NCBI RefSeq assembly: GCF_002967715.1
Contig: NZ_PUIA01000016.1
Location: 372,001 to 436,000 of the forward strand
DNA from: Blastopirellula marina
GTDB lineage: Bacteria; Planctomycetota; Planctomycetia; Pirellulales; Pirellulaceae
DNA length: 64,000 bases
Reading direction: 5' to 3'
Position 1 is the first letter of the stretch. Every line of letters starts with the position of its first letter. Below are positions 37,601 to 45,305 of this stretch, in pieces. The translations under genes were made by a program, and so were the position numbers. Under the pieces are notes generated by a model. It made no database searches. It saw only the letters and a list, made by a program, of their open reading frames with translations, and was not told the origin of the DNA.

Positions 37601-40111
37601 CGATTGTCGACGGGGGATGTTCATGATGAAATCGCCACGTTGCCATTGGACGATCGCGGTTCGCACTGTGTCTATCTGACGAACGACTTGGTATTGATTG
37701 CCTTGGCCGATGGTAGCCTCATGCTTTGGGGAGGGCCAAGCAAGGTAAACTTGATCGCCTATTCGCTCCCCTCGCAGGTTAATCAACTCGTATTCAATCG
37801 GCAGAAGAACCTGATCTCGGTTGCGCTGTCGGATGGCTCGGTGCAACTCTTGCGATTCGATCCAAAATCGAATGGGTTGTCAGAGTACAAAACGCTGCGT
37901 GGGCACCGAGGTCCCGTCTTGGGCTGTGCCTTGCATCCCAGCCAGCCGACCATCGTATCGGTATCGGAAGATAATACTGCGAGATTCTGGAACTATGAAA
38001 CGTACAAGGACCTCTTGGAGCTAGACCTCGACGACAGCCTTCTGTGGGCCAACTTTTCAGAAAGTGGAAAGCAGTTCATTACCGGCGATCAAGGCGGCCG
38101 TGCTCGGATTTGGAACAGCAACACCAGCAGCGATAAACCACTGCTGGAACTTGTTGTCGGTGATTGGACAAAACAGAACGTGGCGCAGGGATCGGCCTCG
38201 CTGCCATTGGGTGACGGCAAGCATATCGTGACGGCTGATGCCAATGTTGGTGTTGCCGTCTGGGATATTAAATCGCAGCAAATCGTTTGGCAGCGTAAGA
38301 CCCTGGCTGATTCGTATCAAGTGGCGGTCATTCCCAAGACCGATCGATTTCTTTTCGTCGATATGGTCAAGGATGGACAAGGGACGGAGAAGACCATGAT
38401 TCGTGCCGCAAATGCAAAGGGCGAGTCGATCTTCAATGTTCAAACCCTCGTAGAAGCGAAACAGATTCTTGACGTGGCCGTCGCGCCGAGTGGCAACTTC
38501 TTCGCGATGCGAAGTCCCAATGGAATCCGTGTATTTCCTATGCCATCGGCCAACGACACCAAACTGGCTACCGAGACTTGGACATCGGATGCCGGGCCGG
38601 TCACGCAAATGGAGTTCCGCTCGGATGATACGCTCTTGCTGGGACAACGTTCGGGAGATGGTGGCAGCGCCCTCTCTTTATTTGATTTCAAAACCCGAAA
38701 GGTTATTCATAAGTTTCCAGCCTCGGTAGGCAATCTGCGATACTTGCACTTTGCCTTGTCGCCGGACGATGCTTACGTAGCGGTTTCATTCACGAATTTC
38801 TCACCTTCGCAGTTAGGCGGTTTTGGCGAGACAGCATCCCAAATTAATTTCTATGCGTTGGACCAACCTGAAAACCCAATCAAAACCGGTAAATGCACCG
38901 GAGCTGCTGGCTTTCCGGTAATCTCGAACGACAACAAGGAAGTCTACTTCATTCAGTTGCACCGCCCAGGCGAGCGAGACATCGCACGTTGGGAAGTTGA
39001 CAAGCCTGAGAGCGAGATCATCTCGTATTCGAGAACGGGAATGGACGCGTCTGGAACAGCGACTCGGAAAGTCGCTCAGTTCGAGGTGATTCCTGGTTCC
39101 CCCGATGAGCTTATGGTTTCGTTCATCAATCGTGATGTGGAAATTTGGAATACGTCTTCGAAGAAGAGCACTGCTCGGATGGCACCTTCGCGAGCCGTGG
39201 TCTATTGCGATTTCTATAACAACGATCAGCAAGTCTTGACGGTACATATCGACGGACTGATACGCATTTGGGACGCGAAAACAGGGAACGTTATCGATCA
39301 ATACGACGCTGAATATCAAACGATTCAAGCTGCGGCACGAACAGGCGACCTGTTGGCCGTAGGGGGAACGGCAGGGGAAATCGTCGTATTGGATTTGGCC
39401 AAAAAGAGTGTTGTTCAAACGTTGCCTTACAAGGACGCAGCGATTGATGCATTGGCATGGGCCCCCTCGCAGCCCAATCCCGTGTTGATGATTGCCACCA
39501 GCCGCATGAAGCAGGATGCCGACGCCGGAGAACGCCTGGCCGGATCGTTGAGCCTCGTCGATGGAGGAACCTGGCAGCCGATCGGGGCAGCTTTTGCCGA
39601 GCACCAGGGGCGTTATCGGTGCCTGGTGGCATCGAAAAGTGGCGATCGTTTCGCAGCGACCAGCAGCAATGCCAGTGTTCGTCTCTGGGCTGATATTCCG
39701 CTAGCAGATTTGCCAGCAACGAAGGAGGAGGACATACGCCTGCTGGAAGGGCATTCAACCGATGTGACCAGCGCCGCGTTTTCTGCCAATGGCGAGCGAT
39801 TGGTCACCGGTAGCTTCGACGGCTCTCTGACGGTTTGGTTTGTGGATCGCCCGATGTTCGGTGACGCCATGGGAGGGGGGGAAGCGACCAAGGGACAGAT
39901 TTACGTCCAACAATTTGTGCCTTTGAAGGGACATCGAAAAGAAATCTCTTCAATTGTCTTCTCGCCCAACAGTGATTTGCTGTTGACGTCGTCCTTGGAT
40001 CGTAGCGCGATACTTTGGTTTACCGCTGATTTGCCAGACAACCTGGCAGATAACGTAGCTCCAGAGAAGGACACCGTTGCCTCCGTGGAGGTGCCAGCCG
40101 CGCAGCGATAG
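34679..40111 (+). CDS. Membrane Ser/Thr kinase with zinc ribbon and WD40 repeats
   Basis: 1810 residues. A zinc ribbon (CPSC at 6-9, CPYC at 23-26) is followed by ~210 disordered acidic residues carrying eight sites of the form QTIDL (Thr 72, 89, 113, 139, 155, 169, 185, 197). The Hanks kinase covers ~268-520: G-loop GKGGMG (275-280), VAVK Lys297, HRDLKPEN with Asp389, DWG in place of DFG at 407-409, and APE-like SPE. One membrane helix at ~627-650, then a coiled coil (~655-750) and WD40 repeats to the end (GHRGPVLGCALHPSQPTIVS; GHSTDVTSAAFSANGERLVT; GHRKEISSIVFSPNSDLLLT). By analogy with PpkA it may control T6SS firing through the FHA protein encoded next. All catalytic residues are present, so it should be active. 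Confidence 0.93.
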   Translation: MSTFKCPSCQAELPDFQQSAGFCPYCDAKWDGASAQENAAENMATLNIDSDGLGDDAHEDTEASPDPSGGQTMQLEMEDSQPEMDINQTIDLPEGADLGQEFMDNKEEDGGQTIQLSGEDTSATIVPDKAPAAEDPNQTINLDQDNASDVHINQTIDLPPGGSVDSMPTLDLDSSSGDVNRTAQTMAFQLNDDNQQTIDIGDSQHGQEDLHVTFGSKPLSPSDVKRFWGSGEGSPMQTMRTATVSKAKELGVDLRRRILSDQEEGSDYAIINQIGKGGMGVVYAAKQKSLRRRVAVKTLKRDIGQRDDDRAKFLSEAVITGVLDHPNIVPIHELGQTEDGTLFYSMKCVTGTEWHKVVRNKSEAENLEIFLKVADAVAFAHSKNVIHRDLKPENVMLGEYGEVLVMDWGLAVDLNRKEEFTMGGTPAYMSPEMAKGPLDRIGKCSDIYLLGAMLYEIVTGFPPHAASTITECLVAAAQNVIVRSDSTSRLKNIALKAMATSPKLRFNSVALLQEEVRKYQSTAQSIELTNTAQKELETAKETENYELFSRAMFGFEDALKLWSENDAADRGIHEARQEYAKCALKKADYDLGLQLVSPADPDEAPIYHDLVTAKADAERTARNAKVARYVAVGSLLFALIGAGIGLFIINGLYQQAEVAAEKARAAEKVATEKRDEADQERQKAEKLAGDLADERDKLQKTNKDLDKAILEIKGANETLAMNAKTIQNQNMDLEEQADKLKTALVTVEQERNRATFAGMFASVGLAQSKVESNDISSALSLLKEVPKEYRGWEWKHLAYLCHSDIPRIAYSKAATSVTISPDGQWTAIGTDGVGIDVYPTQNAVAPGAMPKHLDVPDCRITALQFSEDGKQLWIGTDNPQKYLQTWDLKNKPTVVPLEKLSGVSPFPIVSAIEFVPGNGGTVFVAVSGRCVRLKTQDVKGKIPVTADSVYDLAISPNGKEFVHTEEFQGEYRAMRLSTGDVHDEIATLPLDDRGSHCVYLTNDLVLIALADGSLMLWGGPSKVNLIAYSLPSQVNQLVFNRQKNLISVALSDGSVQLLRFDPKSNGLSEYKTLRGHRGPVLGCALHPSQPTIVSVSEDNTARFWNYETYKDLLELDLDDSLLWANFSESGKQFITGDQGGRARIWNSNTSSDKPLLELVVGDWTKQNVAQGSASLPLGDGKHIVTADANVGVAVWDIKSQQIVWQRKTLADSYQVAVIPKTDRFLFVDMVKDGQGTEKTMIRAANAKGESIFNVQTLVEAKQILDVAVAPSGNFFAMRSPNGIRVFPMPSANDTKLATETWTSDAGPVTQMEFRSDDTLLLGQRSGDGGSALSLFDFKTRKVIHKFPASVGNLRYLHFALSPDDAYVAVSFTNFSPSQLGGFGETASQINFYALDQPENPIKTGKCTGAAGFPVISNDNKEVYFIQLHRPGERDIARWEVDKPESEIISYSRTGMDASGTATRKVAQFEVIPGSPDELMVSFINRDVEIWNTSSKKSTARMAPSRAVVYCDFYNNDQQVLTVHIDGLIRIWDAKTGNVIDQYDAEYQTIQAAARTGDLLAVGGTAGEIVVLDLAKKSVVQTLPYKDAAIDALAWAPSQPNPVLMIATSRMKQDADAGERLAGSLSLVDGGTWQPIGAAFAEHQGRYRCLVASKSGDRFAATSSNASVRLWADIPLADLPATKEEDIRLLEGHSTDVTSAAFSANGERLVTGSFDGSLTVWFVDRPMFGDAMGGGEATKGQIYVQQFVPLKGHRKEISSIVFSPNSDLLLTSSLDRSAILWFTADLPDNLADNVAPEKDTVASVEVPAAQR

Positions 40112-40167
40112 CGTCCATGCATCGACAGGGTGCGATGGGTAACAGAGAATCCTTGCCAATTTCATGC

Positions 40168-40208
40168 AATTTTCCCAAAACACACCAGAAAAGTGGGAAA
40201 ATTCTGGT
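40168..40208 (+). promoter_or_regulatory. Two overlapping inverted repeats before the FHA gene
   Basis: AATTTTCCC (40168-40176) pairs with GGGAAAATT (40195-40203); ACCAGAA (40184-40190) pairs with TTCTGGT (40202-40208). The two share bases 40202-40203 and cannot both form fully, which would suit an operator or alternative leader hairpins. No T run follows. Confidence 0.4.
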
Positions 40209-40297
40209 ATGAGAAATCTCTCTTGTTGGATAATTAGAATAGCGATAAACGAAGATCTGCGGGCAAACGGTCTCATTCGCTCAAGGAGAGTTTTCCC

Positions 40298-41539
40298 TTG
40301 CGTTTCGCGCTTCAAATTTACTCAATGAACTCTGGCAGTCGACGCGTCTGGCTTGATGCGGGTCAAACGATCCGTATTGGTCGTACTACGCGCTCGGACT
40401 TAACCGTTCCTGATGACCCACACTTGTCGGGTACCCATTTCTCGATCGCCCGTGAGTCCGATTCACTGATTCTAAAAGACCTTCAGAGTCGAAATGGGAC
40501 TTTCGTGAACGGTGCCAAGGTCGGAACGGCTTTGGAACTGCATGATGGTGATGTGATCGTCGCTGGCAAAACTCAGTTCCAGGTCGTCGCTGTGAACGAT
40601 TTGCCGGGTACCAATATCGGCAACATTCGTCCAATGCCGCCAGGGGCTGTGCCTGCATCTTCGCAAACGGGGATGAACCCGGCGCAGTTTGACTACGATC
40701 GTACCGAGTCGATTTCGCCGGAGAACAATCCATTCTTCCAGGCGGCCGCCAAAACGCACGATTCGAAGACCATTCAAAACTACCCTCGCTTGAGTAGCCA
40801 ATCGTTTAAGGATGTCCGTCGCAATGCCGGCCTCGGCAGTGACTATGCCGGCCGCCGCTCGGTACAACTTCCCGGAACTAGCGAGAGCGACGAAGCGAAG
40901 CAGGTATTGCCTGTTCCGCCCAGTGGCAGTGTCTCTAGCAGCCAATCGTTACCGCAGCGATCGTTGACAGCGGCAGAGTTGTCCCGAGGGCTGCAGATGC
41001 GATATGAAACCCGGATGGCACCTTCGGGCATGACTTATTTCTGTCCTCGTAACGAAGTAAAACCACCGACCGACGTCGCGGACTTCATCGGTCAGAATCG
41101 CTTCCTTTACGCGGTGGTTAATTTCGGTCGTTTGCAGCCACAGCAGCAGCCCGGCTTTTATAACGAAGCCATTGCCGCTGGGGCCGTGCAGATTTCGAGC
41201 ACGCAGTTGCTCATTCCCAAACGAGATGCCGTGGCATTCCATGGCATTCTGCGACATACGTGGGGGCAGGATGCCATGATCTGCATGGCAAGTCGCCTGA
41301 ACAAGTTAGAGTTCATGAGCCTGGCTTACCGCCTGACCAATGAACTAGCGAGCCCGGCCCAACTGTTGAATCATCTCTATTCGGATGGTCAGTACACCAA
41401 CTATGGTTTCCTGGAAGGTATCTCGGCCGTGCTGCTAGAGATCGAACGAGGGGCCCGGTGGGTGATCTTTAAGAATGATTCGGAGATCCGAACCTGGCGA
41501 ACCCTAGGGTTGCCTTGTCCGCCGGAACTGGTGGGCTAG
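40298..41539 (+). CDS. FHA protein with C-terminal DUF4123-like domain
   Basis: 413 residues from TTG; the start is backed by SD AAGGAGAG 7-8 nt upstream. The FHA domain fills residues ~1-95 with all phosphothreonine-binding residues: Gly28-Arg29, Ser44, His47 and Asn66 (QSRNGT). A Ser/Pro-rich linker follows. Residues ~235-400 (FLYAVVNFGRL ... LRHTWGQDAMICMAS ... FLEGISAVLLEI) match in pattern the end of the second FHA protein and resemble DUF4123, the adaptor domain that loads effectors on VgrG. In other T6SSs Fha recognises phosphothreonine made by PpkA and triggers assembly. Follows the kinase by 186 bp; its 3' end meets PAAR. FHA call firm, DUF4123 moderate. Confidence 0.88.
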   Translation: MRFALQIYSMNSGSRRVWLDAGQTIRIGRTTRSDLTVPDDPHLSGTHFSIARESDSLILKDLQSRNGTFVNGAKVGTALELHDGDVIVAGKTQFQVVAVNDLPGTNIGNIRPMPPGAVPASSQTGMNPAQFDYDRTESISPENNPFFQAAAKTHDSKTIQNYPRLSSQSFKDVRRNAGLGSDYAGRRSVQLPGTSESDEAKQVLPVPPSGSVSSSQSLPQRSLTAAELSRGLQMRYETRMAPSGMTYFCPRNEVKPPTDVADFIGQNRFLYAVVNFGRLQPQQQPGFYNEAIAAGAVQISSTQLLIPKRDAVAFHGILRHTWGQDAMICMASRLNKLEFMSLAYRLTNELASPAQLLNHLYSDGQYTNYGFLEGISAVLLEIERGARWVIFKNDSEIRTWRTLGLPCPPELVG

Positions 41540-41573
41540 GTCCCACTTGGAAAGTCGATCGGTAGGAGGTTTC

Positions 41574-41610
41574 ATAGCAGAGATCGCGTTCTAAGAATGA
41601 TCTCTGCTAT
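41574..41610. terminator. Bidirectional hairpin between FHA gene and PAAR
   Basis: 12-bp perfect stem (41574-41585 with 41599-41610) with a 13-nt loop, overlapping the PAAR stop codon. Sits between two convergent genes; T runs are weak. Confidence 0.6.
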
Positions 41611-41897
41611 CCGCCAATCATCACTTGCGGAAAGCCTACCGTGATTACGCCGCCGTGAGCCGTATTATCGCCGAGGCGGGCTGCTGGCATGAAACCTATC
41701 ATGACCGACGAAGAACCTTTGGCGATGACGTCTGGCGGACCAACGCAGACAGCCATGTCACCCACGCGAGCCGCCGGCATGAAGCCAATGATGACGTTAG
41801 GCGATCCCATGCACACCGGTCCACCCACGTGCGGGACCGGGCCAGGGTTGACCATCGGGCAAGTGTGCATGTCACTGATTCGAGCGGCTGGCGGCAT
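41607..41897 (-). CDS. PAAR-repeat spike-tip protein
   Basis: 96 residues from ATG 41897 (a GTG at 41909 would add four residues). Begins MPPAARISDMHTCPM, the usual PAAR start, and repeats the motif as FMPAARVGDMAVC and FMPAARLGDNTAHGG. PAAR proteins cap the VgrG trimer with a sharp zinc-stabilised cone; His and Cys for the metal are present. No C-terminal toxin domain is attached, so it is a plain tip. It follows vgrG by 25 bp on the same strand and is probably co-transcribed with it. Confidence 0.95.
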   Translation of the reverse strand: MPPAARISDMHTCPMVNPGPVPHVGGPVCMGSPNVIIGFMPAARVGDMAVCVGPPDVIAKGSSSVMIGFMPAARLGDNTAHGGVITVGFPQVMIGG

Positions 41898-41922
41898 AAA
41901 TGACCCCACTTAAAAGACGCCG

Positions 41923-44265
41923 TTATTCGGGTAAGGACTTGAAACCAGTCTTTTCATTGTGAGCCATGTCTGGCTGGGTCGGAGCGGCTTCTTCAACGTT
42001 CTGTTCTGGTTTAACAGGTGCGTCAGGGGCCGTAGGACTGGCTTCGACCGCGGAGGTTGCTGAGCCGCCGCTGTTGATGTTGACCAACGTGCCCTGAATG
42101 AAAACACCACCTGGGTTGATATTGATGAAGTTACCACCAACCTTCAGCGAGATACTGAGACCGGCCTCGATGTTGACGTTCATGCCACCCTTGAGGTTCA
42201 AATCCATGCCGGCAGCGTAATTCATGTTCATGCCGGCCTTGGATTGGAGATCCATCCCAGCTTCGGTGCTGATGTTCGATCCGGCCTTCGAGTTGAAGTC
42301 CGTGTCGGAGGTAATATGCAGCGATTTGGAACTCTGCCGCCAGTCCTTGTCGACGGCAATGTCTTGTGAACCTTTGATCCAGGTTTTGGCATCCCCTTCG
42401 TTCGTCAGGCCCAAGCCTTGTTGTCCGATAAGAATGCCAACGCTCTTCTCGATGACGATCGCCAGGTTACCACCTGACGGCTCTTCGCCGTTGCCAATCA
42501 TCATTTGATGATTGCCTTCGATGTGTTCGATCTGGTGACGTTTGACGTTGATCTCTTTGTCCTGGTAGATCATTTCCCGCTGGGAACCGCCCTTTTTGTT
42601 CGTATCTTGATCCACCCAGCCGATGATCTGCGAACGGTTGCCAAAGGTTCGGTTGCGTGAGTCATTCTTCACGCGCACATCGAGGTCTTTTTGGGCATGC
42701 AGGAAGATACGTTCTTTCTCTGCCTTGTCGTCAAAGAAGAGCTCGTTGAACCCGTTGCCGCCTGGCGTGCTGTTGGTTTTGAAATACGTCTTCGCTTTGT
42801 CATCAGGAAGGGTATAGGCTGTCTTTTGGATCTCGTTGTATACCGATCCGACCACAAGGGGACGATCTGGGTTGCCATCCAGGAAGTCGACGACAACTTC
42901 CTGGCCGACACGTGGAATGGAGAGGAACCCCCACTTCTTACCTGCAGAGGCCTGGGCTACACGTACCCAGCATGAAGTCTCGGTATCAGGCTTCTTGCGG
43001 TCTTTGTTTTTCGGTCTTGCCCAATGGAATAGGCACTTGATACGCGCGTATTCGTCAGTGTGAATTTCTTCACCTTCCGGGCCAATGACCGTCGCTGTTT
43101 GTATGCCGGCCACCGTGGGCTTGGGCGTGGTGCGCGGAGGATTGTAAAGCGAGTCTTCGGGTATGCAGGTAAACGTATTGCTGTACTCTGTTCCCGATTC
43201 CGAGCCGGAAGTGTAGCTTGCATTCGATCCGGTATGTTGAATCGAGATGATGGCGAACGTCTTACCGTCGTCTGCTGGGACACGTTTGGAATTAAACGTG
43301 AACTTTCCTCCAGGAGCAAACGTCGTGCAATCGCTCGTAGCTACGACGCGATCAAATGGGTTCTCTTCTTCTCCCATTCGAACCACCGAGAGTGCTGTCG
43401 ACTGCGAACTGGCGTTTCCGGAAGACTTCGAGTCGACAAAGTCGCCAGGGTGATCGTATAGCTCGTACTTCTTGAAGTCTGAGGCAAGCTTGTTGCTGAT
43501 CTTCGTTTCCGAGTTCTTCTCGAAGTTTTCGTACGGTTCCTTGAAGGTATGGTCGGAATGAGCCCACTTGCCCGACACGAATTCGTAGCGATGTTCCCAA
43601 TCGAGAATCTCGGACTCGTAACCGTGGGTTCCGGCCGAGCTTGTGCGTTGAATGGTGTCTTTCTCAGCCGTGTCGAAATAGGCTTGAACGTTGTCGGCCA
43701 GAATGAGTTTGTCGCTGTTTTGGCCGTCTCCAGAGTTATCGAAGAAGTAGAAAATCCCCGCTTCTTCCATCAGTCGGCTGACGAAATTGAAATCGGTCTC
43801 TCGATATTGCACGCAGTATTCGAGCTTCGGATAGCTTTTTTGCAGCTTTTTGTCGTACTTCGCAATGCTTTTGATCGGTTCGCTGCCGAAGACAACTTCG
43901 ATGATTTCTGGAATCGTCATGTCTTCAAAAATTCGGCAGTCAGACGTTTGTGTCAGAAACCACAACCAAGGGACCATTTCCGCGTGGAACTGAGCCATGG
44001 TGCCAGGCTGGTAGTCGAACGAGAAACGATTGATGTAACCCTTGATATAGCGTTTTTCGTTGTCGCCGTACGAAAAGCGAAGCTTGGCTTCTTTGTAGAT
44101 GATTTCTTCGGGCTTGTGCTCTAGGTTCTCTCGACGAGATACCAAGGAAAGCTGGTAGTTGAAGAGTCTCGAGATCCCCTCGTTCCCCGTATACGACAAG
44201 AGAAAGAAATCATCCCCCAGGCTGTCTTCGAGGGCAAATGCGCGGTGCTCTTGTGCTTGATTCAT
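41923..44265 (-). CDS. tssI: T6SS spike protein VgrG (TssI)
   Basis: 780 residues. N-terminal gp27-like part (FFLLSYTGNEGISRLFNYQL; CQTSDC-type FLTQTSDCRIFEDMTIPEII), the OB-fold with CLFHWARPKNKDRKKPD, then GFLSIPRVGQEVVVDFLDGN and GSVYNE, as in all VgrGs. The end is a gp5-like beta-helix of short repeats (AGMDLQSKAGMNMNYAAGMD) and a ~50-residue disordered Pro/Ala/Glu tail. No enzymatic extension is seen, so effectors must bind in trans. Lies between hcp and PAAR but is separated from hcp by a terminator. Confidence 0.96.
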   Translation of the reverse strand: MNQAQEHRAFALEDSLGDDFFLLSYTGNEGISRLFNYQLSLVSRRENLEHKPEEIIYKEAKLRFSYGDNEKRYIKGYINRFSFDYQPGTMAQFHAEMVPWLWFLTQTSDCRIFEDMTIPEIIEVVFGSEPIKSIAKYDKKLQKSYPKLEYCVQYRETDFNFVSRLMEEAGIFYFFDNSGDGQNSDKLILADNVQAYFDTAEKDTIQRTSSAGTHGYESEILDWEHRYEFVSGKWAHSDHTFKEPYENFEKNSETKISNKLASDFKKYELYDHPGDFVDSKSSGNASSQSTALSVVRMGEEENPFDRVVATSDCTTFAPGGKFTFNSKRVPADDGKTFAIISIQHTGSNASYTSGSESGTEYSNTFTCIPEDSLYNPPRTTPKPTVAGIQTATVIGPEGEEIHTDEYARIKCLFHWARPKNKDRKKPDTETSCWVRVAQASAGKKWGFLSIPRVGQEVVVDFLDGNPDRPLVVGSVYNEIQKTAYTLPDDKAKTYFKTNSTPGGNGFNELFFDDKAEKERIFLHAQKDLDVRVKNDSRNRTFGNRSQIIGWVDQDTNKKGGSQREMIYQDKEINVKRHQIEHIEGNHQMMIGNGEEPSGGNLAIVIEKSVGILIGQQGLGLTNEGDAKTWIKGSQDIAVDKDWRQSSKSLHITSDTDFNSKAGSNISTEAGMDLQSKAGMNMNYAAGMDLNLKGGMNVNIEAGLSISLKVGGNFININPGGVFIQGTLVNINSGGSATSAVEASPTAPDAPVKPEQNVEEAAPTQPDMAHNEKTGFKSLPE

Positions 44266-44356
44266 GGTCGGTGGAACGCCCGAGGTGGTTTAGCTGAGAA
44301 ATAACTAACGAACCGAAAATGTGATATTGGTTCGACGTTCTAGCCCAGTGCGAATG

Positions 44357-44395
44357 CAAAAACGCAGGGGAGCGCGAATTGCGATTCCCCTGCGT
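44357..44395 (-). terminator. Intrinsic terminator after hcp
   Basis: 10-bp perfect stem (44362-44371 with 44386-44395) followed on the minus strand by a U run (complement of 44357-44361), ~20 bp after the hcp stop. Lets hcp be made in large amounts independently of vgrG. Confidence 0.85.
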
Positions 44396-44413
44396 CGCTG
44401 ATCCGCAGTCGAA

Positions 44414-44905
44414 CTAGGTGGTGCCTTCTTCCACCTTCCAGGTGGCTTCGACCTTACCTTGGTTCGATCCGTCCTTACCGTACTGATTGTAGGTCCACTT
44501 GATTTCTTCAAAGTTCAAGCTGAACGATTCCGTTGGGACGGTACCGCTATCGTCGATCGCAGCACTGACGCTGTAACTGGTGACGATGACGTTTTTCATT
44601 TCCCACTGGAAGAACGGCAGACGCTTTCCCTTGTCGCCCAGCGACGTCGTCAGGTCGAGCTTGACGACCGGGTGGACCTTACCAGAGGCGACCGACTCGA
44701 TGATTTTCGGAGTCGACTTGTCCATTTCTTTGACACAGACCAGGTCGTCGAAAACGGCACTTTGGACGTTACGCGACGAACCCGACTTGCCACGCTGCAC
44801 CATGCGAGAAATTGCCTCGCTCACCGACAACAGGTTGATCCAGTTCTTGTGTTCCGAATCGGTGCTTTCCCCTGGAATGGCGTCGAAAAAGATGTAACCA
44901 GCCAT
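44414..44905 (-). CDS. tssD: T6SS tube protein Hcp (TssD)
   Basis: 163 residues, typical Hcp size. Shows the family pattern: AGYIFFDAIPGESTDSEHKN, MVQRGKSGSSRNVQSAVFDD, FFQWEMKNVIVTSYSVSA and the C-terminal ESFSLNFEEIKWTYNQYGKD. Hcp hexamers stack into the inner tube pushed out by sheath contraction and can carry effectors. GAGGGAGAG lies before the ATG as SD. Own terminator downstream and a 400-bp upstream region indicate a single-gene unit. Confidence 0.96.
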   Translation of the reverse strand: MAGYIFFDAIPGESTDSEHKNWINLLSVSEAISRMVQRGKSGSSRNVQSAVFDDLVCVKEMDKSTPKIIESVASGKVHPVVKLDLTTSLGDKGKRLPFFQWEMKNVIVTSYSVSAAIDDSGTVPTESFSLNFEEIKWTYNQYGKDGSNQGKVEATWKVEEGTT

Positions 44906-45305
44906 TACTTAACTCTCCCTCAAATCGTGAAATGTGTTAGATGGAACGATGGAATCGGCTTTGGCTCATTTGTCCAATGCGAAACCCCTGTGTTTTAAAC
45001 TCAGGTTGGCCTCGCTTCCCCTGAATGTATCTAGGTTTACGGCGCATCCCGGAAATCGTTGCGTGGTTTTCAGAAAGAATCTGGGAAAACATTTTCGACT
45101 GGGCACTCGATAGCAGTCGATTGCTATAATGCCTTGCAGGGAAATGCTTTATGGCAATAGTCCGGGGGTGTTGGCACCCAGAGAGGAGCGCGCTGAATGC
45201 CGACGTTTCGTGCAACGAACGCCCCTAAGGCGTGTTGGCGAGTTGCCCCAGGCCTTAAGTGTCTGAGAGGCGGCAAGTTCACTCGGGGCCGCTAAAGCCA
45301 AGTGA
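44906..45305. other. 400-bp region upstream of hcp
   Basis: Must hold the hcp promoter on the minus strand, though no clear hexamer pair was found. On the plus strand it has a perfect extended -10 (45122-45130) pointing toward the 3' end of the large vWA gene. Several short hairpins lie at ~45165-45300 and one (45298-45316) covers the stop of the vWA gene. No protein gene recognised. Confidence 0.5.
45122..45130 (+). promoter_or_regulatory. Extended -10 element, orientation opposite to neighbours
   Basis: TGC followed by perfect TATAAT (45125-45130). No good -35 at 16-18 bp. If active, it would start an RNA of at least 170 nt running antisense into the vWA gene. Confidence 0.35.

Noticed and set aside
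45131-45300. Possible SRP RNA, tRNA or other known structured RNA in the gap upstream of hcp
   Set aside because: No SRP tetraloop/GGAAGCA pattern, no cloverleaf; only short unrelated hairpins.
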